A DNA stretch of 64,000 nt from the NCBI GenBank assembly GCA_036520835.1, contig DATDIX010000081.1, positions 1-64,000 on the forward strand, written 5' to 3'. The notes beneath the pieces are model-generated. The model had not been told where the DNA came from, searched no databases, and saw only the letters and a program-made list of their open reading frames with translations. Shown here one piece after another: positions 10,146 to 19,762 of the stretch. Both the position numbers and the translations under genes were made by a program. Positions within the stretch are counted from its first letter, which is position 1, and every line of letters starts with the position of its first letter. Source of the DNA: VBAT01 sp036520835 (GTDB lineage: Bacteria > Bacteroidota > Bacteroidia > Chitinophagales > Chitinophagaceae).

Positions 10146-12509
10146 ATGATAAAAAATTATTTCAAAACAGCCTGGAGAAACCTTCTTCATAATAAGACTT
10201 TCTCCCTTATCAATATTTCCGGGCTTGCACTTGGTATGACCTGCAGTCTTTTGATCATGCTCTGGCTAAAAGATGAAACGGGAAGAGACAAATTTCATCA
10301 GCACGGGGAAAGGTTGTACCGGGTGATGGAGAACCAGCACTATTCCGGTGATATATCGACATTCCCTTCTACGCCCGGCATACTGGCTGAAAACATAGTG
10401 AAAGATATTCCGGAGATACAAATGGCCAGCCAAATGCTCTGGGAAGAACAACCGCTGTTTACTGTTGGTAACACGTTTGATAAAGAGAAGGGACGATACG
10501 TGCAGAAAGACTTTCTAAAGATGTTTTCTTTTAAACTGGCAAAAGGAGATGCAGCGACTGCGCTTGCCAGGCCCGATGCTGTCGTGATATCAAAAAAGCT
10601 GGCAGAAAAGTATTTCCCGGGGGAGGACCCAATTGGAAAAATGATAAAAGTTGATAACAAGGAAAGTGTAATGGTCACCGGCGTACTGGATGAGGTGCCT
10701 GAGTTATCTTCTTTGAAATTTGAGTTTTTAATGAGTTATGACCAGTGGTGGAAAAAAAATGACTGGGCAAAAGAATGGGGCAACAATGGCCCCCGCTGTT
10801 ACGTAATGCTTGCCCCTAATGTTTCAATTGATAAAGTAAATGCTAAGATCAAAGATTATATTAAAACCAAGAATAAAGAAAGTAACGTCGATTTATTCCT
10901 TCAAAACTATGGCGAATCCTATCTCTACTCAAACTGGGAGAATGGAAAACAAAATGGCGGGCGCATTGAGTATGTGCGGATATTTTCGATCGTGGCCATT
11001 ATAATTCTGATTATTGCCTGTATCAATTTTATGAATCTTGCTACGGCACGTTCGCTGAGAAGAGCAAGAGAGATCGGCGTACGTAAAGTGGTGGGTGCCG
11101 GTAAAAGGCAATTGATCGGCCAGTTCATCGGGGAATCAGTGTTTGTTTCTTTCCTTGCATTGTGCCTTTCACTGGCAATTGTTGCATTATTGCTTCCCGG
11201 GTTCAATGAGCTGACGGAAAAACATCTTGCTATTAATTTTGGCGATCCTTCATTTTGGCTCCTGCTTCTTGGGCTCACGATAGTCACGGGGATTATCTCC
11301 GGTTCTTACCCGGCATTATTCATGTCCTCGTTAAGGCCGATAGTGGTATTGAAGGGTATTCTTAAGTTTAAAGCAGGCGCTACTTATTTCAGAAAAGGGC
11401 TTGTTGTATTTCAATTTGCGCTGTCGATTGTGTTAATACTTGGGATGATAGTTATCTACCGCCAGATTGATTATATCCATAACAAGAACCTCGGTTTTGC
11501 AAAAGAGGACCTGTTGTATATGCCGCTGGAAGGTGATTTGCAAAAGACATATATGACGTTTAAAGAAGAATTGTCTAAACAACCGGGTATCAAATCTGTT
11601 ACCAGCGCACAAAGCAGCCCGCTGGAAGTAGGCAGTTCGACACAGGGTGTACGCTGGCCGGGAAAAGATACAACCCAACTGATTTTATTCAGCACCAACC
11701 CTATCACCTATGATTATGTAAAAACAATGGGAATACAATTGGTGGCCGGAAGAGATTTCGATCCCGGCTATGGACTTGATTCAATGGGCTACCTGGTTAA
11801 TGAAGCGGCAGCAAGGAAAATAGGTTATAAGGACCCGGTTGGAAAGGAATTAACCATGTGGGGAGATAAAGGAACGATCGTTGGCCTAATGAAGGATTAT
11901 CATCATAACTCATTAAAAGTACCGATAGAGCCACTCATACTCCGCTTGTTTAAGAAAAGCTGGAACAGCTATTGGGGAAATGTTATTATCAGGACCGAAA
12001 AGGGAAAAACAAAAGAAGCGATAGCCAGTATGGAAAAAGTGTATAAGCAATTCAATCCCGGTTTTCCGTTCAAATATTTTTTCACGGATGAGGAAATGGG
12101 AAAAAATTATAAGGCGGAACATACAGTAAGCAAGTTGTCACGGTATTTCGCATTTCTTGCCATATTTATTTCCTGCCTGGGTTTGTTTGGCCTGGTTACA
12201 TTTACTGCGGAGCAAAGGACAAAAGAAATAGGGATCCGAAAAGTACTCGGGGCGTCGGTGCCTGGCATCATAGGAATGCTTTCCAAAGATTTTTTAAAAC
12301 TGGTTTTGATCGCTGCGGTCATTGCATTTCCCGTTGCCTGGTGGTTCATGCATAAATGGCTGGGCGATTATGAGTATCGTGTCAATATTGGTTGGTGGGT
12401 GTTTCCTGTGACCGGCGTGGTTGCCATGCTGATCGCATTACTGACTATCAGCTTTCAATCCATTAAAGCAGCTGTTGCAAATCCAGTAAAGTCATTGCGA
12501 ACCGAATAA
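10146..12509 (+). CDS. ABC transporter permease 5 of 11 (787 aa)
   Basis: The shortest array member, but all domains are present. Coupling helices lie at about 308 (REIGVRKVVGAG) and 693 (KEIGIRKVLGAS). The last FtsX block reads SCLGLFGLVTFTAEQRT, close to permease 3. The final helices contain AVIAFPVAWWFMHKW, a form repeated with small changes in permeases 7, 9 and 11. The start ATG lies 11 bases after the previous stop and is preceded by TTAGCC, a variant of the TATAGCC seen before several other members. Confidence 0.92.
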   Translation: MIKNYFKTAWRNLLHNKTFSLINISGLALGMTCSLLIMLWLKDETGRDKFHQHGERLYRVMENQHYSGDISTFPSTPGILAENIVKDIPEIQMASQMLWEEQPLFTVGNTFDKEKGRYVQKDFLKMFSFKLAKGDAATALARPDAVVISKKLAEKYFPGEDPIGKMIKVDNKESVMVTGVLDEVPELSSLKFEFLMSYDQWWKKNDWAKEWGNNGPRCYVMLAPNVSIDKVNAKIKDYIKTKNKESNVDLFLQNYGESYLYSNWENGKQNGGRIEYVRIFSIVAIIILIIACINFMNLATARSLRRAREIGVRKVVGAGKRQLIGQFIGESVFVSFLALCLSLAIVALLLPGFNELTEKHLAINFGDPSFWLLLLGLTIVTGIISGSYPALFMSSLRPIVVLKGILKFKAGATYFRKGLVVFQFALSIVLILGMIVIYRQIDYIHNKNLGFAKEDLLYMPLEGDLQKTYMTFKEELSKQPGIKSVTSAQSSPLEVGSSTQGVRWPGKDTTQLILFSTNPITYDYVKTMGIQLVAGRDFDPGYGLDSMGYLVNEAAARKIGYKDPVGKELTMWGDKGTIVGLMKDYHHNSLKVPIEPLILRLFKKSWNSYWGNVIIRTEKGKTKEAIASMEKVYKQFNPGFPFKYFFTDEEMGKNYKAEHTVSKLSRYFAFLAIFISCLGLFGLVTFTAEQRTKEIGIRKVLGASVPGIIGMLSKDFLKLVLIAAVIAFPVAWWFMHKWLGDYEYRVNIGWWVFPVTGVVAMLIALLTISFQSIKAAVANPVKSLRTE

Positions 12510-12520
12510 AAACAATAATC

Positions 12521-14893
12521 ATGTTTAAAAGCTTCTACAAAATTGTTTTCCGCAATATGTGGCGCTACAAAGGCTACACATTGCTTAACATTATTGGTAT
12601 GGCCATTGGCATAGCCGCTATTGTCTGGGGCTACCAGACATACCGGTACAGTTTCAGCTTTGATAATTTTCATACCGACAGGGATAAAGTTTACAGGGCA
12701 CTTTCTTATAAAGAAGGGGCCAATGGTGTGAAAGGCGTTTTCCCAATGGCGGCTGTAAAGCAGGCGCAGAATGATTTTTCAGGAATTGAAGAGGCCGTCC
12801 GGTATCTCTCCCGGGGATTAAGCGTAAAGTATGATAAGAACGAGCCATTTGCCGAAAGGGCCTATTTTACTGACCCTGCTTTTTTTGAGCTGTTTAATTT
12901 TCCGCTGCTGGAGGGCTCAAATAATATTGCAGATGAGAATGCCGTGCTGATCACCGAAAGAACTGCAAAAAAGTATTTTGGCAACAAGGACCCGCTGGGA
13001 AAATCATTGATCTTTTACTCAGGGGACAGCTATGCATTGCCGCTTACGGTGACTGGCGTACTGAAAGACGTGCCAATAAATTCAACTATTCAATTTGATT
13101 TCATCACAAATTTTGAAAATTTTCGGAGAGGCAACGGTTCAAAGGTTGCTCCCGACGACTGGACATTGATGATGGATGCTGCGTTTTTTAAAATCCCCAA
13201 CCCGGCTGATGCACAAAGACTGGCTAAAGAGTTTGATAAATACATTCCCATTCAGCAAAAAGCAAGGGAGGATTGGAAGACAGCCGGATTCAAACTGATT
13301 ACTATAAATGAAAATGCTGCGTTATCGGATATGAGCAATAATAATCTCGGCCAGAGACCCGAGGATTCCGCAACGTATGGGCCATTCATTCTTGCTTTAT
13401 TGATCTTTCTGTCTGCCTGCCTCAACTTTTCCAATACTACTGTTTCCCGGGCAAACAGGCGATTAAAAGAAATGGGCATGCGAAAAGTAATGGGCAGTTC
13501 ACAGCGCCGGTTAATTTTCCAGATGTTGATCGAATGTGGCTTTGTTGTTGTGCTGGCTGTATTGTTATCAGCCTTATTGAATTACTGGTGGTTTCCTGCA
13601 TTTAACCAAATGTTCAATGGCCTGAAAGTAACAGCTGATTATTTTAATGATATTAACCTGCTTCTCTTTATTGCGGCCGCTGTTGTCATCACCACTTTAC
13701 TGGCAGGTGCCTACCCGGCATTTTATATCAGCCGGTTCAATCCCTCCACTATATTCCGCGGCACGGTAAAGTTTGGCGGCACAAACCTGTTTTCAAGAAT
13801 TATGCTGGGTCTGCAGGTATCTATTGCTATGATCACCGTAATAGCCGGAATTGGGTTTGCCCGCAATGCTGAATTTCAAAAGAACTATGATTACGGTTAT
13901 AATATCGAAAACACTATTGGGGTTATTGTTTTCGACACCACTTCCTATCCTGCTTTCAGGAATGAAATAGCGGGAATACCACAGGTAACCGCTTTAGCAG
14001 GTACACGAAATCATATTGGGTATGGCAGCCGGAATGTAGTGGCCGAAGCCGAAGGGAAAAAAGGGGAAACAAATTACCTGGAAGTGGGAAGAGATTATAT
14101 AAAAACAATGAACCTCAAAATGGCCGAGGGCAGGGAGTTTGATGCCCAAATGGAAGGAGATTATACCCACTCAATTTTAATTACACAAAACCTGGCAGCT
14201 AATTATGGCTGGAAAGATAAAGAGGCCCTCGGTAAAAAGATCTTTATTGACAGTATGCATTATTCAGTAGTGGGGGTACTGAAAGATTTTCACCTTGACG
14301 AGTTATTTGAGCCTCTTGAACCGGTAGTATTAAAACTGACAAAGGAAAACAGGTACCAGTTCCTGGTTATCCAATCAAAGACTTCAGACCTGGAAACAGT
14401 CTTTTCCAAAACAAAAGATGCCTGGAAAAAAATATTTCCCATGAAACCCTTTGCCGGGTTTTACCAGAATGAAATAAAAGCCGAGGCCTACCAGGTAACA
14501 AAAAGCATCGCCAGGATATTTACCTGGTTTGCCATTATTTCAATTTTACTTACGACAACCGGGTTGTTTGCGTTGGTTTCGCTTACCGTACTTAAAAAAA
14601 CAAAAGAGATAGCCCTGCGAAAAGTAGTGGGTGCAAAACCGGGAGATATACTTGTCCTGATCAACCGCGGGTATTTCTGGATCTTTTTACTGGCATCAGC
14701 TATTGGTTGTTACGGTGGTTATGCACTCACCAAACTTTTACTGGACATGATATTCGGGGTGAATGCGGGTATTGCAATGTCTACGCTGATCAATTCGATT
14801 ATTGTATTATTTGTTATTGCCGGCATTACATCAGGTATAAAAGTATGGCAGGCGATAAGGTCAAACCCGGCTAAAAATTTAAGATCTGAATAA
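12521..14893 (+). CDS. ABC transporter permease 6 of 11, divergent member (790 aa)
   Basis: The most divergent permease in the array. It starts MFKSFYKIVFRNMWRYKGYT, its TM1 contains Trp-Gly-Tyr (AIVWGYQTYRYS), and its first coupling helix at about 316 is KEMGMRKVMGSSQR. The second, at about 695, is KEIALRKVVGAKPG, with Ala-Leu replacing Gly-(Ile/Val). The C-terminus is NPAKNLRSE, not NPVKSLRTE. The final hydrophobic segment (INSIIVLFVIAGITSGIKVW) lacks the AYRI...WWVF pattern of its neighbours. The ORF is intact, so it is presumably functional but may recognise a different partner or substrate. Confidence 0.91.
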   Translation: MFKSFYKIVFRNMWRYKGYTLLNIIGMAIGIAAIVWGYQTYRYSFSFDNFHTDRDKVYRALSYKEGANGVKGVFPMAAVKQAQNDFSGIEEAVRYLSRGLSVKYDKNEPFAERAYFTDPAFFELFNFPLLEGSNNIADENAVLITERTAKKYFGNKDPLGKSLIFYSGDSYALPLTVTGVLKDVPINSTIQFDFITNFENFRRGNGSKVAPDDWTLMMDAAFFKIPNPADAQRLAKEFDKYIPIQQKAREDWKTAGFKLITINENAALSDMSNNNLGQRPEDSATYGPFILALLIFLSACLNFSNTTVSRANRRLKEMGMRKVMGSSQRRLIFQMLIECGFVVVLAVLLSALLNYWWFPAFNQMFNGLKVTADYFNDINLLLFIAAAVVITTLLAGAYPAFYISRFNPSTIFRGTVKFGGTNLFSRIMLGLQVSIAMITVIAGIGFARNAEFQKNYDYGYNIENTIGVIVFDTTSYPAFRNEIAGIPQVTALAGTRNHIGYGSRNVVAEAEGKKGETNYLEVGRDYIKTMNLKMAEGREFDAQMEGDYTHSILITQNLAANYGWKDKEALGKKIFIDSMHYSVVGVLKDFHLDELFEPLEPVVLKLTKENRYQFLVIQSKTSDLETVFSKTKDAWKKIFPMKPFAGFYQNEIKAEAYQVTKSIARIFTWFAIISILLTTTGLFALVSLTVLKKTKEIALRKVVGAKPGDILVLINRGYFWIFLLASAIGCYGGYALTKLLLDMIFGVNAGIAMSTLINSIIVLFVIAGITSGIKVWQAIRSNPAKNLRSE

Positions 14894-14904
14894 AACAGGC
14901 AGCC

Positions 14905-17322
14905 ATGATAAAAAATTATTTCAAAGTTGCTGTCCGCTATTTATTGCGGAATAAAGGCTACACAGCTATCAATGTTCTTGGTTTGGCGATCGGCATTACC
15001 TGCTGCATACTTATCATGCTTTTTGTGCGCAGCGAATGGAGTTATGACAAATTTCATTCAAAGTCTGATCGCCTTTACCGTGCATGGCTTCATGAGCAAT
15101 ATGAAGGGCAGGCTTTCACCAATACGGTTACCCCTATTCCATTGGGCCCGGCGCTGCAAACCAACATACCTGAAATAGAATCGAATTGCCGGGTATATGC
15201 TTTCAATACTTTAGTGCAATACAAGGGCAACCGTTTCAACGAACCTGTGAACATGGTTGATTCTAATTTTTTCCGGTTGTTTGATTTTAAAATTGCAGAA
15301 GGTGATCCCGCCCATGCTTTTCCCAACAGTAATTCATTGGTCATTTCTGAGGAGATGGCCAAAAAGTATTTTGGGAAGGAGCAGGCCATTGGGAAAAATC
15401 TCGAATTGCAATTGGGCGGGGACACAGTTTTATTTACTGTTTCAGCGGTAGCTGAAAAAGCGCCGCCGGAATCCAGCATCCGGTTTGAGATGCTGATCCC
15501 GCATTCTAATGAGCACTATTTGTTTAGTGAAAGAGTAAGAACAAGCGGATGGACACAGGTGTTTGAAGAAACATACCTGCTGGTAAAGGAAGGAAAAACC
15601 GGAAAAGATGCCGAACAAAAAATTCCTGCTTTGGTGAAACAAATTGCAGGAGAAGATTATAAAGAGGGACAGTACAATATTCACCTGCAACCGATGACGG
15701 ATATTCATTTGAATAAAAAACTACCTGCGGGCAATTTGCCGGTCAGTGATCCTGCTTACTCTTACATTATTGGTATCATTGGCATTTTGATCCTGCTGAT
15801 CGCTTGTATCAACTTTGTCACTCTTTCTATAGGCCGTTCGACCACGAGGGCCCTGGAAGTCGGTGTAAGAAAAGTAATGGGAGCCGAAAGGGCTCAACTG
15901 ATCCGGCAGTTCTGGGGAGAGGCATTGCTGATGGTTATTGTATCCTTTATTATCGCAGCAGGACTTTCCGTTTTATTTTTAAACCCATTCAACAGTATTG
16001 TCAATAAAGAACTGGTGCTTGCTTTTGACGGCTTCACTATATTGTTCTTTGCAGCCATAATTGTCTTGGTTGGTCTTATTGCCGGAATATACCCGGCTAT
16101 TATCCTGTCCGCATTTGCACCCGTAAAAGTATTGAAAGGCCGTTTGCAATCAGGCCCCGGCATTGGATTGTTTCGTAAAGGGCTTATTGCCGGCCAGTTT
16201 GTTGCTTCCATTATAATGATCATTGGCACCATAGTGATCGGGCAGCAACTTAGTTTCTTACGAAATAAAAATCTTGGATACGATAAAGAGCATGTTGTCA
16301 TTGTTCCTACCAATAAGTCCCGGAAAGAAGGAATTCCTTTAGCAGAACGGTTTAAAGCAGAACTGGCAAAAAATCCGCAGGTCATCAGCCGCGCTGTCAG
16401 CTTGTACAGCTTTTCTGAACCAGGATGGATGAATCTTGGCTATGAAGATGATAAAAAAGTTTACCGCAATTTCAGGATGAATGCCATTGATGCGGATTTT
16501 GTAAGCAGCATGAACCTGCAAATTATCTCCGGCCGGAATTTTTCGAACGACAACCCTGCAGATATCACGAACTCAATGATCGTGAATGAAGCATTGGTAA
16601 AAGAATATGGATGGGCAAACCCCATCGGTCAGAGATTGCCGGGCCTCTATGAACAACAGGTCATCGGCGTGGTAAAAGATTTTCATTTTCAATCGTTGCA
16701 TACTCCCATTCAGCCGCTTGCATTGGTGATGCGTCCTGACTCGATGTTTCGGAGATCCAATGATATAAATGCTCCTTTTGCGACACAACCAAGGATAAAT
16801 GTTCGCTTGAAAGCCGGCAATGTACAGGATCATATTGCGTCCCTGCAGGCTGCATGGAGATCCGTTGCGGGCAGCCAGGAGTTCGAATATAAATTCCTGG
16901 ACGATGCATTAGATGCCATGTATAAGAAGGAACAGCACTTTGGCGTAGTCGTTAATTACGCATCTGTTCTCTCCATTTTTATTGCCTGCATGGGTTTATT
17001 TGGCCTGGCTACCCTGGTAGTTGCAAGAAGAACAAAAGAGATCGGCATCCGCAAAATACTGGGAGCAGATGTAAAGGGTCTTGTGGGGTTATTAGCAAAA
17101 GATTTTATTGTACTGGTGATCGTTGCCGCCCTGGTCGCTTTTCCTGTTGCCTGGTGGGCATTGAATGAATGGCTGGAAGATTTTGCTTATCGCATTTCTA
17201 TAGCCTGGTGGGTGTTTATTGCAGCAGCTGCCATTGCGTTATTGATCGCATTGCTGACGGTAAGTTTCCAGGCGATTAAAGTGGCGGTTGCCAATCCAGT
17301 GAAATCATTGAGAACTGAATAA
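14905..17322 (+). CDS. ABC transporter permease 7 of 11 (805 aa)
   Basis: Double-half FtsX/MacB permease. The first FtsX block reads ACINFVTLSIGRS and the coupling segment at about 317-326 is LEVGVRKVMGAER. The second coupling helix starts at about 711 (KEIGIRKILGAD). The SIGRS form and an early P(I/S)PLGPA motif in the first periplasmic domain are shared with permease 9. The junction with permease 6 is 11 bp and carries CAGCC before ATG. The tail is NPVKSLRTE. Confidence 0.92.
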   Translation: MIKNYFKVAVRYLLRNKGYTAINVLGLAIGITCCILIMLFVRSEWSYDKFHSKSDRLYRAWLHEQYEGQAFTNTVTPIPLGPALQTNIPEIESNCRVYAFNTLVQYKGNRFNEPVNMVDSNFFRLFDFKIAEGDPAHAFPNSNSLVISEEMAKKYFGKEQAIGKNLELQLGGDTVLFTVSAVAEKAPPESSIRFEMLIPHSNEHYLFSERVRTSGWTQVFEETYLLVKEGKTGKDAEQKIPALVKQIAGEDYKEGQYNIHLQPMTDIHLNKKLPAGNLPVSDPAYSYIIGIIGILILLIACINFVTLSIGRSTTRALEVGVRKVMGAERAQLIRQFWGEALLMVIVSFIIAAGLSVLFLNPFNSIVNKELVLAFDGFTILFFAAIIVLVGLIAGIYPAIILSAFAPVKVLKGRLQSGPGIGLFRKGLIAGQFVASIIMIIGTIVIGQQLSFLRNKNLGYDKEHVVIVPTNKSRKEGIPLAERFKAELAKNPQVISRAVSLYSFSEPGWMNLGYEDDKKVYRNFRMNAIDADFVSSMNLQIISGRNFSNDNPADITNSMIVNEALVKEYGWANPIGQRLPGLYEQQVIGVVKDFHFQSLHTPIQPLALVMRPDSMFRRSNDINAPFATQPRINVRLKAGNVQDHIASLQAAWRSVAGSQEFEYKFLDDALDAMYKKEQHFGVVVNYASVLSIFIACMGLFGLATLVVARRTKEIGIRKILGADVKGLVGLLAKDFIVLVIVAALVAFPVAWWALNEWLEDFAYRISIAWWVFIAAAAIALLIALLTVSFQAIKVAVANPVKSLRTE

Positions 17323-17331
17323 AAGTATAGC

Positions 17332-19752
17332 ATGATAAAAAACTATTTTAAAACAGCATGGAGAAACCTCTGGAAAAACAAAACGTTTTCCGCCATCAAT
17401 ATTTTCGGGTTATCAATTGGTATTGCGGCTTTCCTGCTGATTGTGAATTATCTCCGGTTTGAATACAGCTATGATGATGCACATGTGAAAAAGGACAGGA
17501 TATTCCGCGTACCGATGGTCACAAAGGAAAAAGACGGCAAAGAGCAGACCTTTGCATTTACCTACCCGGCCCTGGCTCCTGCCATGAAAAAGGATTTTCC
17601 TGAAGTGGAAGAGGCTGCCCGTTTCCGCAGGCAGGGCGGTATTGTTAAATATGGTGAGCAGAGACTTCTTGAAAATGGAAATGTTTATTATGCTGACCCT
17701 TCCTTATTCAAAATATTTTCTTTCCGTTTTGTCAAAGGAAATGCCGAAACTGCATTTAAGGAATTGAATGACGCGGTGATCACTGCAGAAACAGCCAAAA
17801 AATATTTTGGAAATGAGGATCCCATTGGTAAAGCGCTTCATTACCGGGACGAAGACTATATAGTTAACGCTGTACTTGAAGATATTCCGGCTAATTCACA
17901 TATCCGGTTCAACATCCTGCTCAACTATGACAAATATATTCAATTGACCCAGGGCGATGCCAATACAAGCTGGGGCTGGTCAGATTTCTATACGTATGTA
18001 TTATTAAGGCCAGGCACCCATGTAAAGACGTTGCAGGCAAAGCTACCGGCATTTGCAGAGCTGCATATAGGTGACAGGATGAAGCAAAGGGGATACACTG
18101 ATAATTTTTACTTACAGCCATTGAAAGATATTCACCTCCGCTCCAAATATGATTATGAAATGGCCGGCAATGGTAACCTTACCTATCTTAAATACCTTGG
18201 CATCGCTGCCTTGTTTATTTTATTTATTGCGTGGATCAATTATGTAAATCTTTCAACGGCACATTCACTAGACCGGTCAAAGGAAATTGGCGTGAGAAAA
18301 GTCGTCGGCGCCGGAAAATTCCAGTTGATCCGGCAGTTCCTGGCGGAAACTTTTTTTATGAATTTTATCGCCATCATCATTGGTATTGTGCTATTCAGGT
18401 TCACGCTTCCATATTTTTCAACGCTTGTTCAAAAGGATATCAATAGCCTTTTAGTGGCTGACTGGCGTTTCTGGTTACTGGCGATCATTGTTTTTCTTGC
18501 CGGCACTTTGCTGGCAGGTTTTTATCCTGCATTTGTCTTATCGTCATTCCAGCCGATTTTGGCCATAAAAAGCTCGACAGCCTTTTCAGGAGTAAAAAGT
18601 GGTAAGAATATTTTACGTAAATCACTGGTTGTACTGCAGTTTGTGGCGGCTATTGTGCTGATTGCAGGGGCATTTGGTTTTTATCGCCAGCTGCGTTATA
18701 TGCAGAACCGTGAACTGGGTGTAAATATTAACCAGACGCTGGTGGTTAATCAAACGGCAAATGTTGACAGCAGCCAGATCCAGTCATTTAAAGCATTCAT
18801 TAATGATATGAAAGCAAACCCGTCGGTCACATCTGTGACGGCTTCTACATCGGTTCCGGGTGGTGAAGTAGGGGGATCATCAGGATTTGTCTTAAAGAAT
18901 TCACAGGCGATCAAACGATGCCGGGTATTTGGAGTTGACAATGAATTTATACCGGCGTATGGCTTAACAGTTCTTGCCGGGAGAAATTTTACCAATGATA
19001 AACCGGCAGTTGACACAAACTTTGTCGTAAATATTATAGTCAACGAAACCGCGGCAAAGATCTTTGGGTTTATAAACCCAGCTGATATTCTTGGAAAGGA
19101 TATGGACGGCGCAGGTTTTCATTGCAGGGTGATCGGGCTGGTAAAAGATTATCACCAGGAATCTTTGGAACATAGTTTTGATCCTATTGTATTTTACCCG
19201 GAGGAAGAAAGGAATTTTGGAAATTTTTCATTAAAGCTGAATACAAATGATCTTCCGGCACTGATGGAATTTGTAAAGCAGAAATGGACTTCACATTTTC
19301 CCGAAAGCCCGTATAATTTTTTCTTTCTCGACCAGCGTTTCAATGCACAGTACAATAATGATAAATTGTTTGCTACCGTGCTTTGGTTGTTTACTGCTAT
19401 TGCTATTTTAATAGCCTGTTTGGGACTGTTCGGCTTATCGCTTTATACCATAGCAAAACGAAAAAAGGAAATCAGCATACGGAAAGTACTGGGGGCAACA
19501 TTGCTGCAGGTAATGGGCATGATCACCAAAGATTACCTGAAGCTTGTTTTGTTAGCTGGGGTCATTGCGTTGCCTGTAGCGTATATGCTTGTGAACGGAT
19601 GGCTGAAGAACTATGCTTTTCATATTGACATTGGTTTATGGTTTTTCCTGCTGCCAGTATTATTGATTGTAACAATTGCAGTACTTACTGTTTTGTACCA
19701 GTCATTGAAAGCGGCGGTAGCTAACCCGGTAAAGAATCTGAGAACCGAATAA
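17332..19752 (+). CDS. ABC transporter permease 8 of 11 (806 aa)
   Basis: Belongs with permease 2 by its FIAWINYVNLSTAHS block and the WGWSDFYTY...RPGT...LPAF stretch. Coupling helices are at about 317 (KEIGVRKVVGAG) and 712 (KEISIRKVLGAT). The second has Ser in place of the conserved Gly. The tail is NPVKNLRTE, a single change from the common form. The junctions on both sides carry AAAAGTATAGC(C) before ATG, nearly the same sequence as in front of permease 1, so flanking sequence is conserved between copies. Confidence 0.92.
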   Translation: MIKNYFKTAWRNLWKNKTFSAINIFGLSIGIAAFLLIVNYLRFEYSYDDAHVKKDRIFRVPMVTKEKDGKEQTFAFTYPALAPAMKKDFPEVEEAARFRRQGGIVKYGEQRLLENGNVYYADPSLFKIFSFRFVKGNAETAFKELNDAVITAETAKKYFGNEDPIGKALHYRDEDYIVNAVLEDIPANSHIRFNILLNYDKYIQLTQGDANTSWGWSDFYTYVLLRPGTHVKTLQAKLPAFAELHIGDRMKQRGYTDNFYLQPLKDIHLRSKYDYEMAGNGNLTYLKYLGIAALFILFIAWINYVNLSTAHSLDRSKEIGVRKVVGAGKFQLIRQFLAETFFMNFIAIIIGIVLFRFTLPYFSTLVQKDINSLLVADWRFWLLAIIVFLAGTLLAGFYPAFVLSSFQPILAIKSSTAFSGVKSGKNILRKSLVVLQFVAAIVLIAGAFGFYRQLRYMQNRELGVNINQTLVVNQTANVDSSQIQSFKAFINDMKANPSVTSVTASTSVPGGEVGGSSGFVLKNSQAIKRCRVFGVDNEFIPAYGLTVLAGRNFTNDKPAVDTNFVVNIIVNETAAKIFGFINPADILGKDMDGAGFHCRVIGLVKDYHQESLEHSFDPIVFYPEEERNFGNFSLKLNTNDLPALMEFVKQKWTSHFPESPYNFFFLDQRFNAQYNNDKLFATVLWLFTAIAILIACLGLFGLSLYTIAKRKKEISIRKVLGATLLQVMGMITKDYLKLVLLAGVIALPVAYMLVNGWLKNYAFHIDIGLWFFLLPVLLIVTIAVLTVLYQSLKAAVANPVKNLRTE

Positions 19753-19762
19753 AAGTATAGCC

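Noticed and set aside
10925..11287. Long antisense frames inside permease genes (for example 120 and 163 codons)
   Set aside because: They mirror conserved coding sequence of the permeases in another frame; no start context or family match.
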